Shown here: positions 37,319 to 45,348 of the stretch, in pieces
Position numbering within the stretch: the first letter of the stretch is position 1
How the letters are laid out: each line of letters opens with the position of its first letter
Assembly (NCBI RefSeq): GCF_033096465.1
Contig: NZ_AP028156.1
Coordinates: forward strand, 2,808,501-2,872,500
From: Blautia luti
Lineage (GTDB): Bacteria > Bacillota > Clostridia > Lachnospirales > Lachnospiraceae
Length of the DNA: 64,000 bases
Direction of reading: 5' to 3'
Position numbers and translations under genes: made by a program
Notes under the pieces: model-generated
The model's database searches: none
What the model was told of the DNA's origin: nothing
Seen by the model: the letters and a program-made list of their open reading frames with translations, nothing else

Positions 37319-37357
37319 AACAGCCCACACTCCTTTTCTTTGGAGTATGGGCTGTTT
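37318..37357 (-). other. 16-bp hairpin over the spore-protein ribosome site
   Basis: Arms 37342-37357 and 37318-37333 pair fully (one G-U) with the loop AAAGAAAA on the minus strand, followed by TTTTGAAT after the last paired bases. It works as a terminator for transcripts arriving from the PspC gene. It would also sequester the AAAAGGAG of the spore protein. Confidence 0.65.
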
Positions 37358-37372
37358 TCTTAATTTTTATAC
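37343..37372 (-). promoter_or_regulatory. Sigma-G-like promoter of the spore-protein gene
   Basis: GTATA (37368-37372) and CATACTC (37343-37349) on the minus strand, 18 bp apart, resemble the sigma-G consensus and the spoVAB promoter. A start about 7 nt later would leave out the first arm of the hairpin and free the ribosome site. Confidence 0.45.
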
Positions 37373-37393
37373 TGTATTTCACTGTATTTCATG

Positions 37394-37441
37394 CAAACAG
37401 ATATTCACAATCCGCTTCGCTGCCTGCTTGATTCGGTTAAA
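37394..37441 (-). repeat. Intergenic hairpin repeat, copy d
   Basis: On the minus strand AACCGAATCAAGCAGGCAGCGA leads into AAGCGGAT (37410-37417) pairing with ATCTGTTT (37395-37402) over a 7-nt loop. Compared with copy f both arms changed and still pair. Confidence 0.65.
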
Positions 37442-37476
37442 CTTCTGTCTATTACAGATTGGATCCTGAGATTCTG

Positions 37477-37662
37477 TTATCTTTTCGGAATAATAATTGC
37501 AGCAATGATATATGCCCAGATTCCCGCACCGCCAAAGCAGGTAAGGATCACCCATGCCAGACGCACCAGCGTAGGGTCAATATCAAAATATTCTGCGATT
37601 CCTCCACATACACCGCAAAGCATACTGTTTTCTGATGATTTGTATAAACGTTTGTCACCCAT
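37477..37662 (-). CDS. PspC-domain membrane protein
   Basis: 61 residues from the ATG at 37662 (AGGAGG 8 nt upstream). The PspC motif is clear: RLYKSSENSMLCGVCGGIAEYF, DIDPTLVRLAWV, and a C-terminal membrane helix ending IIPKR. PspC-type proteins take part in envelope stress responses. It lies downstream of DUF4097 and HAAS-domain genes, a common association, but a repeat separates it from them. Confidence 0.9.
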   Translation of the reverse strand: MGDKRLYKSSENSMLCGVCGGIAEYFDIDPTLVRLAWVILTCFGGAGIWAYIIAAIIIPKR

Positions 37663-37688
37663 GTCCATTTCCTCCTTAAACCCAGATT

Positions 37689-37756
37689 AGTCAAGCAGAT
37701 AAAATCATCCGCTTCGCTACTTACTCTACACCGAATAACTTCCTGATTCGGTTAAA
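37689..37756 (-). repeat. Intergenic hairpin repeat, copy e (full length)
   Basis: Most complete copy: on the minus strand TTTAACCGAATCAGGAAG, a short AACCGAAT/ATTCGGT inverted repeat, TAGAGTAAGTAGCGA, then AAGCGGAT (37707-37714) pairing with ATCTGCTT (37693-37700) over GATTTT, ending TGACT. Confidence 0.7.
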
Positions 37757-37802
37757 TACCACTTTTATTTCTGCACGTCAGAGTATATGCTCTTCAGGAT
37801 AT

Positions 37803-38765
37803 CTACAAATCTCTGTGCTCTTTCCCGGAGAAATCTACTGATATATTTCCCATACCGCACTCCAGATCCAGTTTCCTGTCTGCGCCTTTATTGGAAATGG
37901 TTTTCTCCCGTCCAAGTCCGCTGTAAGAATCAGAACCTACATCCAGATTTCCCACTCCACATTCCAGATCATAATTATAATCCTCCTGCGTACCGGTCAG
38001 TGTCAGATCCAGTTCACCCAGACCACATTCTCCATCTGTCTTCCTGGCACTCAGATCTGCAAATGTCATACTTCCGGTTCCGATTTCCAGATCTGCCTCC
38101 CTTGCAGTCACCGGATTCTTACTTTCAAATTCCCCGGCTCCCATCTCCACACTCAGCTTCTCTGTCTCAATATCTCTGTTCAGATAAACAGTACCTGCAC
38201 CCATCTCAATCTCCAGCTCCTGAAGCTTAACATCTTCCGGATAGGAAATATGCACCTTTCTGGTTTTAGACAGCTTTTTCGTGCTTCTGACCTTAAGAGT
38301 ATCCGAACTCTCCTTCACTGTCACATTCTTCCCACTGTCATCATAAACTCTGACACAGAAACTGTCGCCCTCTTCCAGAATCAGCTCATCGTACTTCAGC
38401 TCTATATCCAGCTTTGTGGGCTGATACTTCAACTGATATACAGTGCCATCTTCCTCATTCTCATCAACAGCGCGGGCATAATCCTCACTGTCGTCACAGT
38501 CGTCGCTGTCGTCATAATCATCGCTGTCATAGTCATCGCTGTCATCATAATCACCACTGTCGTCATAATCATCATCGTCATCATAATCATCGCTGTCATC
38601 ATAATCATACTCCCCATCTGCCACCAGAAGCACCCTTTTCAGGCTTTTCACCCCTGTCAGTTCCGACATACTGGCTCCCATAACACCACCGGCAGCTGTC
38701 AGCCCGATTCCCACAGCACCAAAAATTCCCGCTGCGATCAACATTCCTTTTGTAAACTTCTTCAT
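37803..38765 (-). CDS. DUF4097-type beta-helical protein with acidic Tyr/Asp tract
   Basis: 320 residues with an N-terminal hydrophobic segment (about 8-32), then an Asp/Tyr/Ser tract (about residues 53-95) encoded by GAT/GAC repeats around 38462-38610. The C-terminal repeated beta-strand domain (LEIEMGAGTVYLNRDIETE, then GAGEF, GTGSMTF, GLGELDL, GVGNLDV) is typical of DUF4097 putative adhesin-like proteins. It overlaps the HAAS-domain gene by 4 bp, showing an operon. Probably membrane-anchored and outside; function unknown. Confidence 0.85.
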   Translation of the reverse strand: MKKFTKGMLIAAGIFGAVGIGLTAAGGVMGASMSELTGVKSLKRVLLVADGEYDYDDSDDYDDDDDYDDSGDYDDSDDYDSDDYDDSDDCDDSEDYARAVDENEEDGTVYQLKYQPTKLDIELKYDELILEEGDSFCVRVYDDSGKNVTVKESSDTLKVRSTKKLSKTRKVHISYPEDVKLQELEIEMGAGTVYLNRDIETEKLSVEMGAGEFESKNPVTAREADLEIGTGSMTFADLSARKTDGECGLGELDLTLTGTQEDYNYDLECGVGNLDVGSDSYSGLGREKTISNKGADRKLDLECGMGNISVDFSGKEHRDL

Positions 38766-39469
38766 TTAACCGCCTCCTTTCTCTTTCTGTAAAGCAACCT
38801 GTTAAAAAAGTCAGTAATCTTCCGAAACCACTTCGGCACAATACGTACTGCGACACTGATCAGCCCCAATACCATAAGGATTGCCAGAGCAATCATCAGA
38901 CATCCAATTCCTATTGTCATAATCCCGGTTCCGGTCATTACAGTCAAAAGCCCTGCTCCAGCCACAACAGCTGCGATTCCGCCAACCAGTAAAGCCACAG
39001 CACCTATGCCCAATCCAACGATCAGCCAGAACGGAAGCAGTAAGATTCCAACTGCAAATGTCAGAATCCCACCAACAGCCCCCTTAACAAAAGGAGAAAT
39101 AAAAACCAGCAGGATCACCGCAAGGATCAGCACCGCCTGATTCCCCTTTCCGAAAAAACGCTTCCCTGTTCCCGACTCTTCTCCATATTTCTCAGGCATC
39201 TGTCCTCTCTCTTTAGTCCGGGCATCCTCATAGCCATGCTCCGTATATTCTCCATACTCATAGCCTCCTGCCGAACCTTTCAGATCCGCCTTGATGATCG
39301 CTGCAACCTTCTTGGGACTTCCAAGTTCCCTGAGCACCGAAGCTTCATTCTCAGCTCCTGCATCATCGAAATAACTATTATAAAAATCAAGGGCATCCTG
39401 CCTCTCTGTCTCGGAAATATCAGCAAGCAGCTTCTCCAGCTCCTGCATAAACCGCGCCCTGTCCATCAT
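38762..39469 (-). CDS. HAAS (DUF1700) domain membrane protein
   Basis: 235 residues. The first 70 residues form the HAAS helical domain (FMQELEKLLADISETER, YNSYFDDAG, ELGSPKKVAAIIKADL). About four membrane segments follow (about 105-210). Such proteins are typically coupled to a PadR regulator and are thought to sense or transmit membrane state. It overlaps padR by 4 bp and the DUF4097 gene by 4 bp. Confidence 0.9.
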   Translation of the reverse strand: MMDRARFMQELEKLLADISETERQDALDFYNSYFDDAGAENEASVLRELGSPKKVAAIIKADLKGSAGGYEYGEYTEHGYEDARTKERGQMPEKYGEESGTGKRFFGKGNQAVLILAVILLVFISPFVKGAVGGILTFAVGILLLPFWLIVGLGIGAVALLVGGIAAVVAGAGLLTVMTGTGIMTIGIGCLMIALAILMVLGLISVAVRIVPKWFRKITDFFNRLLYRKRKEAVK

Positions 39470-39786
39470 CCTATTCCTCCCTCAAACATCCCACTGATCT
39501 TGGATGCATAAATTTTCCACTCAGCCTTGTAAAGCTCCAGCTGCGCAGCACCTCTGTCCGTCAGCTTATAATAACGCCGGTTACGTCCTGCATAAGCCAT
39601 ATCATAAACCTCCAGGCAATCATCCTTCTGCAGCCTCCTGAGAACCGGATACAAAGTAGACTCCGAAACATCAAGAACTCCCCGCACATCCTGCGTGATC
39701 TTATATCCGTACGTCCCCTCTTTCTCCTTGGAAACAACCGCCAGAACAATCGCATCCAAAAGCGCAGCACCTGTATTAAAAACCAT
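39466..39786 (-). CDS. PadR-family transcriptional regulator
   Basis: 106 residues, winged helix-turn-helix: YGYKITQDVRGVLDVSESTLYPVLRRLQ-type region (recognition helix around SESTLYPVLRR) and the wing RNRRYYKLTDRGAAQL, then a C-terminal dimer helix. The ATG at 39786 has GGGAG at good distance; a start 12 codons earlier is less likely. Probably autoregulates through the palindrome in its promoter. Confidence 0.93.
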   Translation of the reverse strand: MVFNTGAALLDAIVLAVVSKEKEGTYGYKITQDVRGVLDVSESTLYPVLRRLQKDDCLEVYDMAYAGRNRRYYKLTDRGAAQLELYKAEWKIYASKISGMFEGGIG

Positions 39787-39898
39787 ATGCTCACTCCCTT
39801 GTTTCAATTGTATTCTGTACATATGCCATCATCCCGGAAAAACAACCATTCCCTCACTTGTGCATATTATACAGTTCAATAATATTGTTTTGTTTACT

Positions 39899-39919
39899 AT
39901 ATTATATATTGTATAATAT
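39899..39919. promoter_or_regulatory. Inverted repeat, candidate PadR operator
   Basis: ATATTATA (39899-39906) and TATAATAT (39912-39919) around a 5-bp centre overlap the -10 of the padR promoter. The A/T-only composition makes chance similarity possible. Confidence 0.45.
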
Positions 39920-39930
39920 CATTTTGTCAA
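39901..39930 (-). promoter_or_regulatory. Promoter of the padR operon
   Basis: TTGACA (39925-39930) on the minus strand with TATAAT 18 bp away (39901-39906), or ATATAA at 17 bp. Leader about 110 nt. Confidence 0.75.
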
Positions 39931-39936
39931 TACTAT

Positions 39937-39964
39937 TTAGCAAAAATTAATTATCCCTTATAAT
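39937..39964 (+). promoter_or_regulatory. Candidate promoter of rsmF
   Basis: TTAGCA (39937-39942) and TATAAT (39959-39964), spacer 16 bp, on the plus strand, back to back with the padR promoter. It would give a leader of about 175 nt. Confidence 0.45.
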
Positions 39965-40010
39965 TATTTTGCTACATATTCTATACAGTAGCTACTTCAT
40001 AAAAAAAAAA

Positions 40011-40102
40011 CTTTGGAAAAGATATATGTCTGGATGCATTTGCAGGCGTCTTCGATCTTCTTAGATGCCGAAACCGCACCCGGACAAATATCTTTTTCCA
40101 AG
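40011..40102 (+). other. Long imperfect hairpin in the rsmF leader
   Basis: Arms 40011-40033 and 40080-40102 pair over about 20 bp with one mismatch, one T-G pair and single-base bulges. Inside lies a second stem GGCGTCT/AGATGCC. No T-run follows. It fills the 5' untranslated part of rsmF and may be regulatory RNA or a degenerate small mobile element. Confidence 0.55.
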
Positions 40103-40144
40103 CGCCCCTCATCAAAAACTTACAGAAAAGGAAAACGATCAATT

Positions 40145-41548
40145 ATGAATGAAAATACAGTGCAACTCCCCCCGGCATTCCTCACCCGCATGGAAGAAAT
40201 GCTTGGCAGCGAATACTCCGACTTCCTCGCCAGTTTCGATTCTCCCCGTACCTACGGTCTTCGCGTAAACACTTCCAAGATCAACTGCAGGGATTTCGAA
40301 AAACTGACTCCTTTTTCCATCAGGTCAATTCCATGGATCAAAAACGGCTATTTCTACGAGGAAGATGTCCGTCCATCCAGATGTCCTTATTATCAGGCCG
40401 GTCTCTACTATCTCCAGGAGCCAAGCGCCATGACCCCTGCATCCCGCATTCCGATTGAACCAGGCGACAGAGTCCTTGACCTCTGCGCAGCCCCAGGCGG
40501 AAAAGCGACTGCCGCAGGCGCAGCCCTCCAGGGGCAGGGACTTCTGGTGGCTAATGACATCAGCACTTCCCGCGCCAGAGCTCTCCTGCGAAACTTGGAA
40601 CTATTCGGCATTCCAAATGTCTTCGTGGCAAACGAAGCACCTGCCAAACTTACCAAAGCATTCCCTGAATTTTTCGATAAGATCATTCTGGATGCCCCAT
40701 GCTCAGGCGAAGGAATGTTCCGCAAAGAAGAAGCCCTCGCCAAAGACTGGACTCCTGAGAAATCTCAGGAACTTGCAGAAATCCAAAAAGAGCTTTCACT
40801 CCAGGCAGCTGATATGCTCCGTCCCGGTGGACTGATGCTTTACTCCACCTGCACATTCGCCCCAATTGAAGATGAGCAGACGGTTTCCTATCTTCTGGAA
40901 AACCGTCCAGACATGGAACTGGTAGAAATGGAAGATTACGAGGGATTCTCCCATGGCGTCCCGGAATGGGGAAATGGAAATCCGGAACTTGCCAAATGCA
41001 TCCGAATCTTCCCCCACAAAATGAACGGAGAAGGTCACTTCCTCGCTCTCTTTCATAAAAAAGGGCAGGCTATTCATGAGAACTCCTGTCCTCACACAAA
41101 GCCGGACAAAAACGCCTTCCCATTAATTGAAGAATTTCTGAACGAAATCGGTCTGAAAACTTTAGGAGGCCAGCCATTTAACTGGGAACGTGTAGAAATC
41201 CGAGGTGACAAAGCATACTATCTGCCTCCGGTTGCCCACGACTTCCGTGGCATTACATTCCTGAGAAACGGTCTATATCTCGGCGACCTGAAGAAAAACC
41301 GCTTCGAGCCGTCTCAGCCACTTGCACTGGCAATCCACAAAGACGAAGCAGAGGCAGTTATCTCCCTCTCTGCCTCCGACGAGAGAATTACCAGATACCT
41401 GAAAGGCGAAACCTTAAACATCGAACCGGAAGAAGCCGCCCACAAAAAAGGCTGGCACCTCCTCTGCGCAGATGGTTATCCGATCGGTTTCGGCAAGCTG
41501 GTCAATCAGATCCTGAAAAACAAATATCCGGCAGGGTGGCGCGTATAA
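40145..41548 (+). CDS. NOL1/NOP2/Sun-family RNA cytosine-C5 methyltransferase (RsmF-like)
   Basis: 467 residues from the ATG that follows AAAAGGA; the frame is open 44 codons further upstream but through the leader hairpin. SAM motif I is DLCAAPGGKATAAG, motif IV LDAPCSGEGMFRKE with the release Cys, and motif VI YSTCTFAPIEDE with the catalytic Cys, both in place. The C-terminal part has the RsmF/YebU extra domain plus a PUA-like end. The target is rRNA or tRNA; which one cannot be decided here. Its 3' end is itself part of the terminator stem. Confidence 0.92.
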   Translation: MNENTVQLPPAFLTRMEEMLGSEYSDFLASFDSPRTYGLRVNTSKINCRDFEKLTPFSIRSIPWIKNGYFYEEDVRPSRCPYYQAGLYYLQEPSAMTPASRIPIEPGDRVLDLCAAPGGKATAAGAALQGQGLLVANDISTSRARALLRNLELFGIPNVFVANEAPAKLTKAFPEFFDKIILDAPCSGEGMFRKEEALAKDWTPEKSQELAEIQKELSLQAADMLRPGGLMLYSTCTFAPIEDEQTVSYLLENRPDMELVEMEDYEGFSHGVPEWGNGNPELAKCIRIFPHKMNGEGHFLALFHKKGQAIHENSCPHTKPDKNAFPLIEEFLNEIGLKTLGGQPFNWERVEIRGDKAYYLPPVAHDFRGITFLRNGLYLGDLKKNRFEPSQPLALAIHKDEAEAVISLSASDERITRYLKGETLNIEPEEAAHKKGWHLLCADGYPIGFGKLVNQILKNKYPAGWRV

Positions 41549-41585
41549 CACGCGCTTTTCCCTCCCGGATATTTGCTTTTTATTC
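41521..41585 (+). terminator. Terminator overlapping the 3' end of the methylase gene
   Basis: An 11-bp outer stem CAAATATCCGG (41521-41531) with CCGGATATTTG (41565-41575), an AGGG/CCCT middle and a GCGCGT/ACGCGC top flank the TAA at 41546-41548. CTTTTTATT follows. The last nine codons form the left arm. Confidence 0.85.
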
Positions 41586-41588
41586 CTC

Positions 41589-44500
41589 TTACAGCAAAAT
41601 TGCTTTCTGCAGCGTAAACGAATAAATAATCTTCTCTTTCACCTTCATTCCCGTCATACGCTCCAGCGCCTGCGCATAATCTTCAAGCTGTACATGATAC
41701 AGATCAACCAATTTCTGCTCCTGACCTTTTCTCACTCTGTCCGTCTTATAATCTACCAGTACGATTTCGCCATCTTCTGTAAAATACGCATCTATGATTC
41801 CCTGCACCAGTATCGTCTCATCCTTCCAGGAATCATCCAGCAGAGATGCACTTCTCCGGATCACAAACGGCTGCTCTCTGTAAAGCTGTTTTTTCACAAC
41901 AGCTTTCTTCATTCTCTGCCCCAGCTCAGAATCCACAAATTTTTTTATATCCCTGATACGGATACACTCTGCCTCCTGTTCTGTCATCTTCTGACTTTCA
42001 AGAAGTCTCTTTAACTGGACCTCAAGCTGTTCCTCACTTTCCACTTCTGCATAATCCAGGCACTCCATCAATCTATGATAAGCTGTACCTCTGGCAGCAC
42101 CTTTATATTCTTCCTGTTTCTCTGCCATAAATGCAGGAACCGGCGCCTCCTGCTCTTCCACCTGTTCCTCTGCAGACACACTGATATTCTCTTCCAGTTC
42201 ACTTTCATCATGCCAGCTTCTCTTTTTCAGATCAGAAACACTGACTTTAACCGGAATATCCTCCAGATATTTATAAGGATACACAAAAGAGAATCTCTTC
42301 TCAATTTCTTCTCTGACTTCTTTATCGTATACCTGATCTGCATCCCAGTTTTTCAGATATTCCTCCTGCATCTGATTTCCCGCCTGAAGGATCACTGCCT
42401 TCTCTGTCATCTGACGTACCGTCACTTTCTTTATCACAAAATCAGAAACATCATCATAAATGCCTTTCTGTTTCTTCATCAGAATTCCATATTCTCCCAG
42501 GAGCTCACTCATCGCCCTGTGTCTCACAAGTGCAGGCAGTACAAACGCCCAGTAATTCTTCGCCTTTATTCTGGTTCCCAGCGGAAGCAGTTCCTCTTCT
42601 TCATCCAGAAAACGGGACAAAGATACCATCTGTTTCTCCAGTTTTCCCACAGTCCCTGTAAGGATCAGCTTCTCCTTTGCCCTGGTCATGGCAACATAAA
42701 GCACTCGCAGTTCCTCACCAAGACTCTCCTTCAGAAGCTGTCTCCGGATAATCTGTTTATTCAGTGAAGAGGCAATCACTCGTTTCTCCGGGATCACTGC
42801 GTCCGCTCCTATTCCAAGTTCCGGATGAAGCAGAAGTCCTGCATTCATGTCCTGAAAATTAAACTGCTTTCCCATACCTGCCACAAACACAACCGGGAAT
42901 TCCAGGCCTTTACTCTTATGGATCGTCATGATCTCCACAGCAGTATTTCCTGCACCTGTCAGATTCACTTCTCCATAATCCACTTCATAGGCCTGTAACT
43001 GTTCAATATAACGGACAAAGTTAAATAAACCTCTGTAACTGGTTTTCTCATAGTCCATAGCTTTCTCCACAAGCATGGTCAGGTTTGCAAAACGCTGCTC
43101 ACCTCCCGGAAGTGCTCTGGCATAATTTCCATATCCGGTTTCTTTCAGCACATAAAGGATCAGTTCATGCACCGGCGTATATGCCGCCATGTTTCTTACT
43201 TTCTCCAGAAGCTGCAGGAAATTTGAAAGTTTTAATTTTAAAAAATCTTTCTCAGTTAAAAAGTCTGTTTTACTACTTTCACCCACATACGCAGTCAAGC
43301 TCTCATAAAGCAGTCCTTTCGGATAATGTATCCTCAGTTCTGCCAGTTCCTGCGACGTGCATCCCACGATTGGCGAGCGAAGCACTCCCATAAGCGGAAT
43401 ATCCTGCAATGGATTATCGCACACCTTCAGATAATTCAGAACCGTAACAATCTCAAGCGCAGAGAAATATCCTGTCCTGGACGTACAGTACACAGGAATC
43501 CCCTGAGATGCCAGCACTTCCCGGAAAGTTTCTGCCCAGCCATAAGCAGTCCGCAGCAGGATTACAATATCCCCGTACTCTACAGACCGATACTCTCTCG
43601 TTTCTTTGTCTACGATCTGCTCTTTTCCCACAATCTCCTGAATCCTCTGAGCAATCGCCAGCGCCTCCAGTTCCTGGGCATTCTGATTCTCCAGCTCCAT
43701 CTGACTACCCTGCGCACCTGCATCCGCAGACTCCTGCACATCAGCCATTTCTTCTCCGTCTTTCTCGATCAGAAGTACTTCTGTTTTTACAAACTCTTCT
43801 GACTCTCCCTCTGGAAAAGAAGCTCCCGGATAAAGTGCCGCGTCTTTATCATAAGCAACACCACCCAGGTCTTCTCCCATGATCTGACGGAAAATAAAAT
43901 TCACACTCTCCAGAACCTGTGCCCTGCTTCGGAAATTTTTATGCAGATCGATCCTCTGTTCTTTCGCTTCTTCTGTAGAATAACTCTTATACTTCTCCAT
44001 AAAAAGTTCCGGACGCGCCAGACGGAACCGATAAATACTCTGCTTCACATCTCCTACCATAAAGATATTCTTCTTCTGGTTGATCCAGCCTGAGACTGCA
44101 GTCGTCAGAAGTTCCTGCACAAAGTTACTGTCCTGATATTCATCTACTAGAACCTCATCATACTTTGCCGAAAGTTCCCTCGCAGCCTGAGACATATGGA
44201 TTTCCTCCCCTTCCTTTGTCATAAGGATCTGCAGGGCAAAGTGCTCCATATCTGTAAAATCAAGAATATTCTTCTCTCTCTTCGCCATCCCGAACTGTTC
44301 CATAAATTGTATAGTTAATTCAATCAGCATTTCTATCGGTTCTCTGACATATCTGATCATTTCCAGTATTTCTTCTTCTGAACTCTGGAAATATCTCTGT
44401 CCCAGTTCCTTCAGGATTCCTTTTTCTTCATCTCTTAACTCCTTAACTCTCTGTTTCTTCTGTTCTTCTACATCCAGTGCCTTCTTGGTACTAAGACGTG

Positions 44501-45347
44501 CAAATGCCGGCTTCACCAGCACTTTTACTGTCCCGTTATAGTCCCTTTTCTCTGCCAGTTCCTGCAAATCTCTCACAAGGATAAGGTCACTGTTTAATGC
44601 ATCCTCATACAGATACGGGCCGTCCGCCTCTGCACACACATTCCGTGCCTCCCGTATCAGAAGTTCTGCTTCCTGCAGTTCATCTCCCACTGCATCCCAG
44701 AGCATCTTCATCCACTCTGTCTCTCTCAGTTCCTCCAGTGACTCAATCCTGTAATCCCCCAGACATTTCTGCAGCCATTCCTCCGGAAATGGGTTACTCA
44801 TTGCCATTTCATATAATTTCTGTATCAGATCTCCCAGGTTTTCATCTGATTTTCCTGTTGCAAAACATTCTACAAATTTCTGAAACTTTTCGTCTTTCTG
44901 TGCATAATGCTCCTCAAGCAGTGCTTTCACCACATCTCCTCTAAGAAGTTTCAGTTCTCCTTCATCTGCTGTCCGATATCCAGGGTCCAGTCCGATCAGA
45001 TGGAAGTAATTTCGGATAATATACGCACAGAATCCATCAATCGTCGTGATCTGTGCTGTATGAAGTAACGTCGTCTGACGCTGCAGATGCTCATTATCCG
45101 GATCCTCACCAAGTGCCTTTTCAATTACAGCAGAGATCCTCTCTTTCATCTCACCTGCTGCAGCCCTTGTGAATGTCATGATCAGGAGCCTGTCAATATC
45201 TGCCGGATGAGTATTATCTGTGATCTTGCTCAAAATACGTTCTACCAGTACTGCTGTTTTTCCGGATCCCGCTGCTGCGCTGACCAGGATATTTCTGTCC
45301 CGCAGCCGGATAACCTCCTGCTGCTCTTTTGTCCACTGTACACCCAT
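41589..45347 (-). CDS. addA: AddA helicase-nuclease subunit
   Basis: 1252-residue subunit of the AddAB double-strand-break repair enzyme. UvrD-type motifs: Walker A AAAGSGKTAVLVERI near the start, motif II VDEYQDSN, the late helicase motif MTIHKSKGLEFPVVFV and VAMTRAKEKL. The C-terminal nuclease domain has GIIDAYFTEDGEIVLVDYKTD. The ATG at 45347 follows GGAGG; an upstream in-frame start would lie inside addB. It begins one base after the addB stop. Confidence 0.96.
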   Translation of the reverse strand: MGVQWTKEQQEVIRLRDRNILVSAAAGSGKTAVLVERILSKITDNTHPADIDRLLIMTFTRAAAGEMKERISAVIEKALGEDPDNEHLQRQTTLLHTAQITTIDGFCAYIIRNYFHLIGLDPGYRTADEGELKLLRGDVVKALLEEHYAQKDEKFQKFVECFATGKSDENLGDLIQKLYEMAMSNPFPEEWLQKCLGDYRIESLEELRETEWMKMLWDAVGDELQEAELLIREARNVCAEADGPYLYEDALNSDLILVRDLQELAEKRDYNGTVKVLVKPAFARLSTKKALDVEEQKKQRVKELRDEEKGILKELGQRYFQSSEEEILEMIRYVREPIEMLIELTIQFMEQFGMAKREKNILDFTDMEHFALQILMTKEGEEIHMSQAARELSAKYDEVLVDEYQDSNFVQELLTTAVSGWINQKKNIFMVGDVKQSIYRFRLARPELFMEKYKSYSTEEAKEQRIDLHKNFRSRAQVLESVNFIFRQIMGEDLGGVAYDKDAALYPGASFPEGESEEFVKTEVLLIEKDGEEMADVQESADAGAQGSQMELENQNAQELEALAIAQRIQEIVGKEQIVDKETREYRSVEYGDIVILLRTAYGWAETFREVLASQGIPVYCTSRTGYFSALEIVTVLNYLKVCDNPLQDIPLMGVLRSPIVGCTSQELAELRIHYPKGLLYESLTAYVGESSKTDFLTEKDFLKLKLSNFLQLLEKVRNMAAYTPVHELILYVLKETGYGNYARALPGGEQRFANLTMLVEKAMDYEKTSYRGLFNFVRYIEQLQAYEVDYGEVNLTGAGNTAVEIMTIHKSKGLEFPVVFVAGMGKQFNFQDMNAGLLLHPELGIGADAVIPEKRVIASSLNKQIIRRQLLKESLGEELRVLYVAMTRAKEKLILTGTVGKLEKQMVSLSRFLDEEEELLPLGTRIKAKNYWAFVLPALVRHRAMSELLGEYGILMKKQKGIYDDVSDFVIKKVTVRQMTEKAVILQAGNQMQEEYLKNWDADQVYDKEVREEIEKRFSFVYPYKYLEDIPVKVSVSDLKKRSWHDESELEENISVSAEEQVEEQEAPVPAFMAEKQEEYKGAARGTAYHRLMECLDYAEVESEEQLEVQLKRLLESQKMTEQEAECIRIRDIKKFVDSELGQRMKKAVVKKQLYREQPFVIRRSASLLDDSWKDETILVQGIIDAYFTEDGEIVLVDYKTDRVRKGQEQKLVDLYHVQLEDYAQALERMTGMKVKEKIIYSFTLQKAILL

Positions 45348-45348
45348 C

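Noticed and set aside
37803..38765. Plus-strand frames opposite the Asp/Tyr tract
   Set aside because: They are shadows of the GAT/GAC repeats (Ile/Val/His runs).
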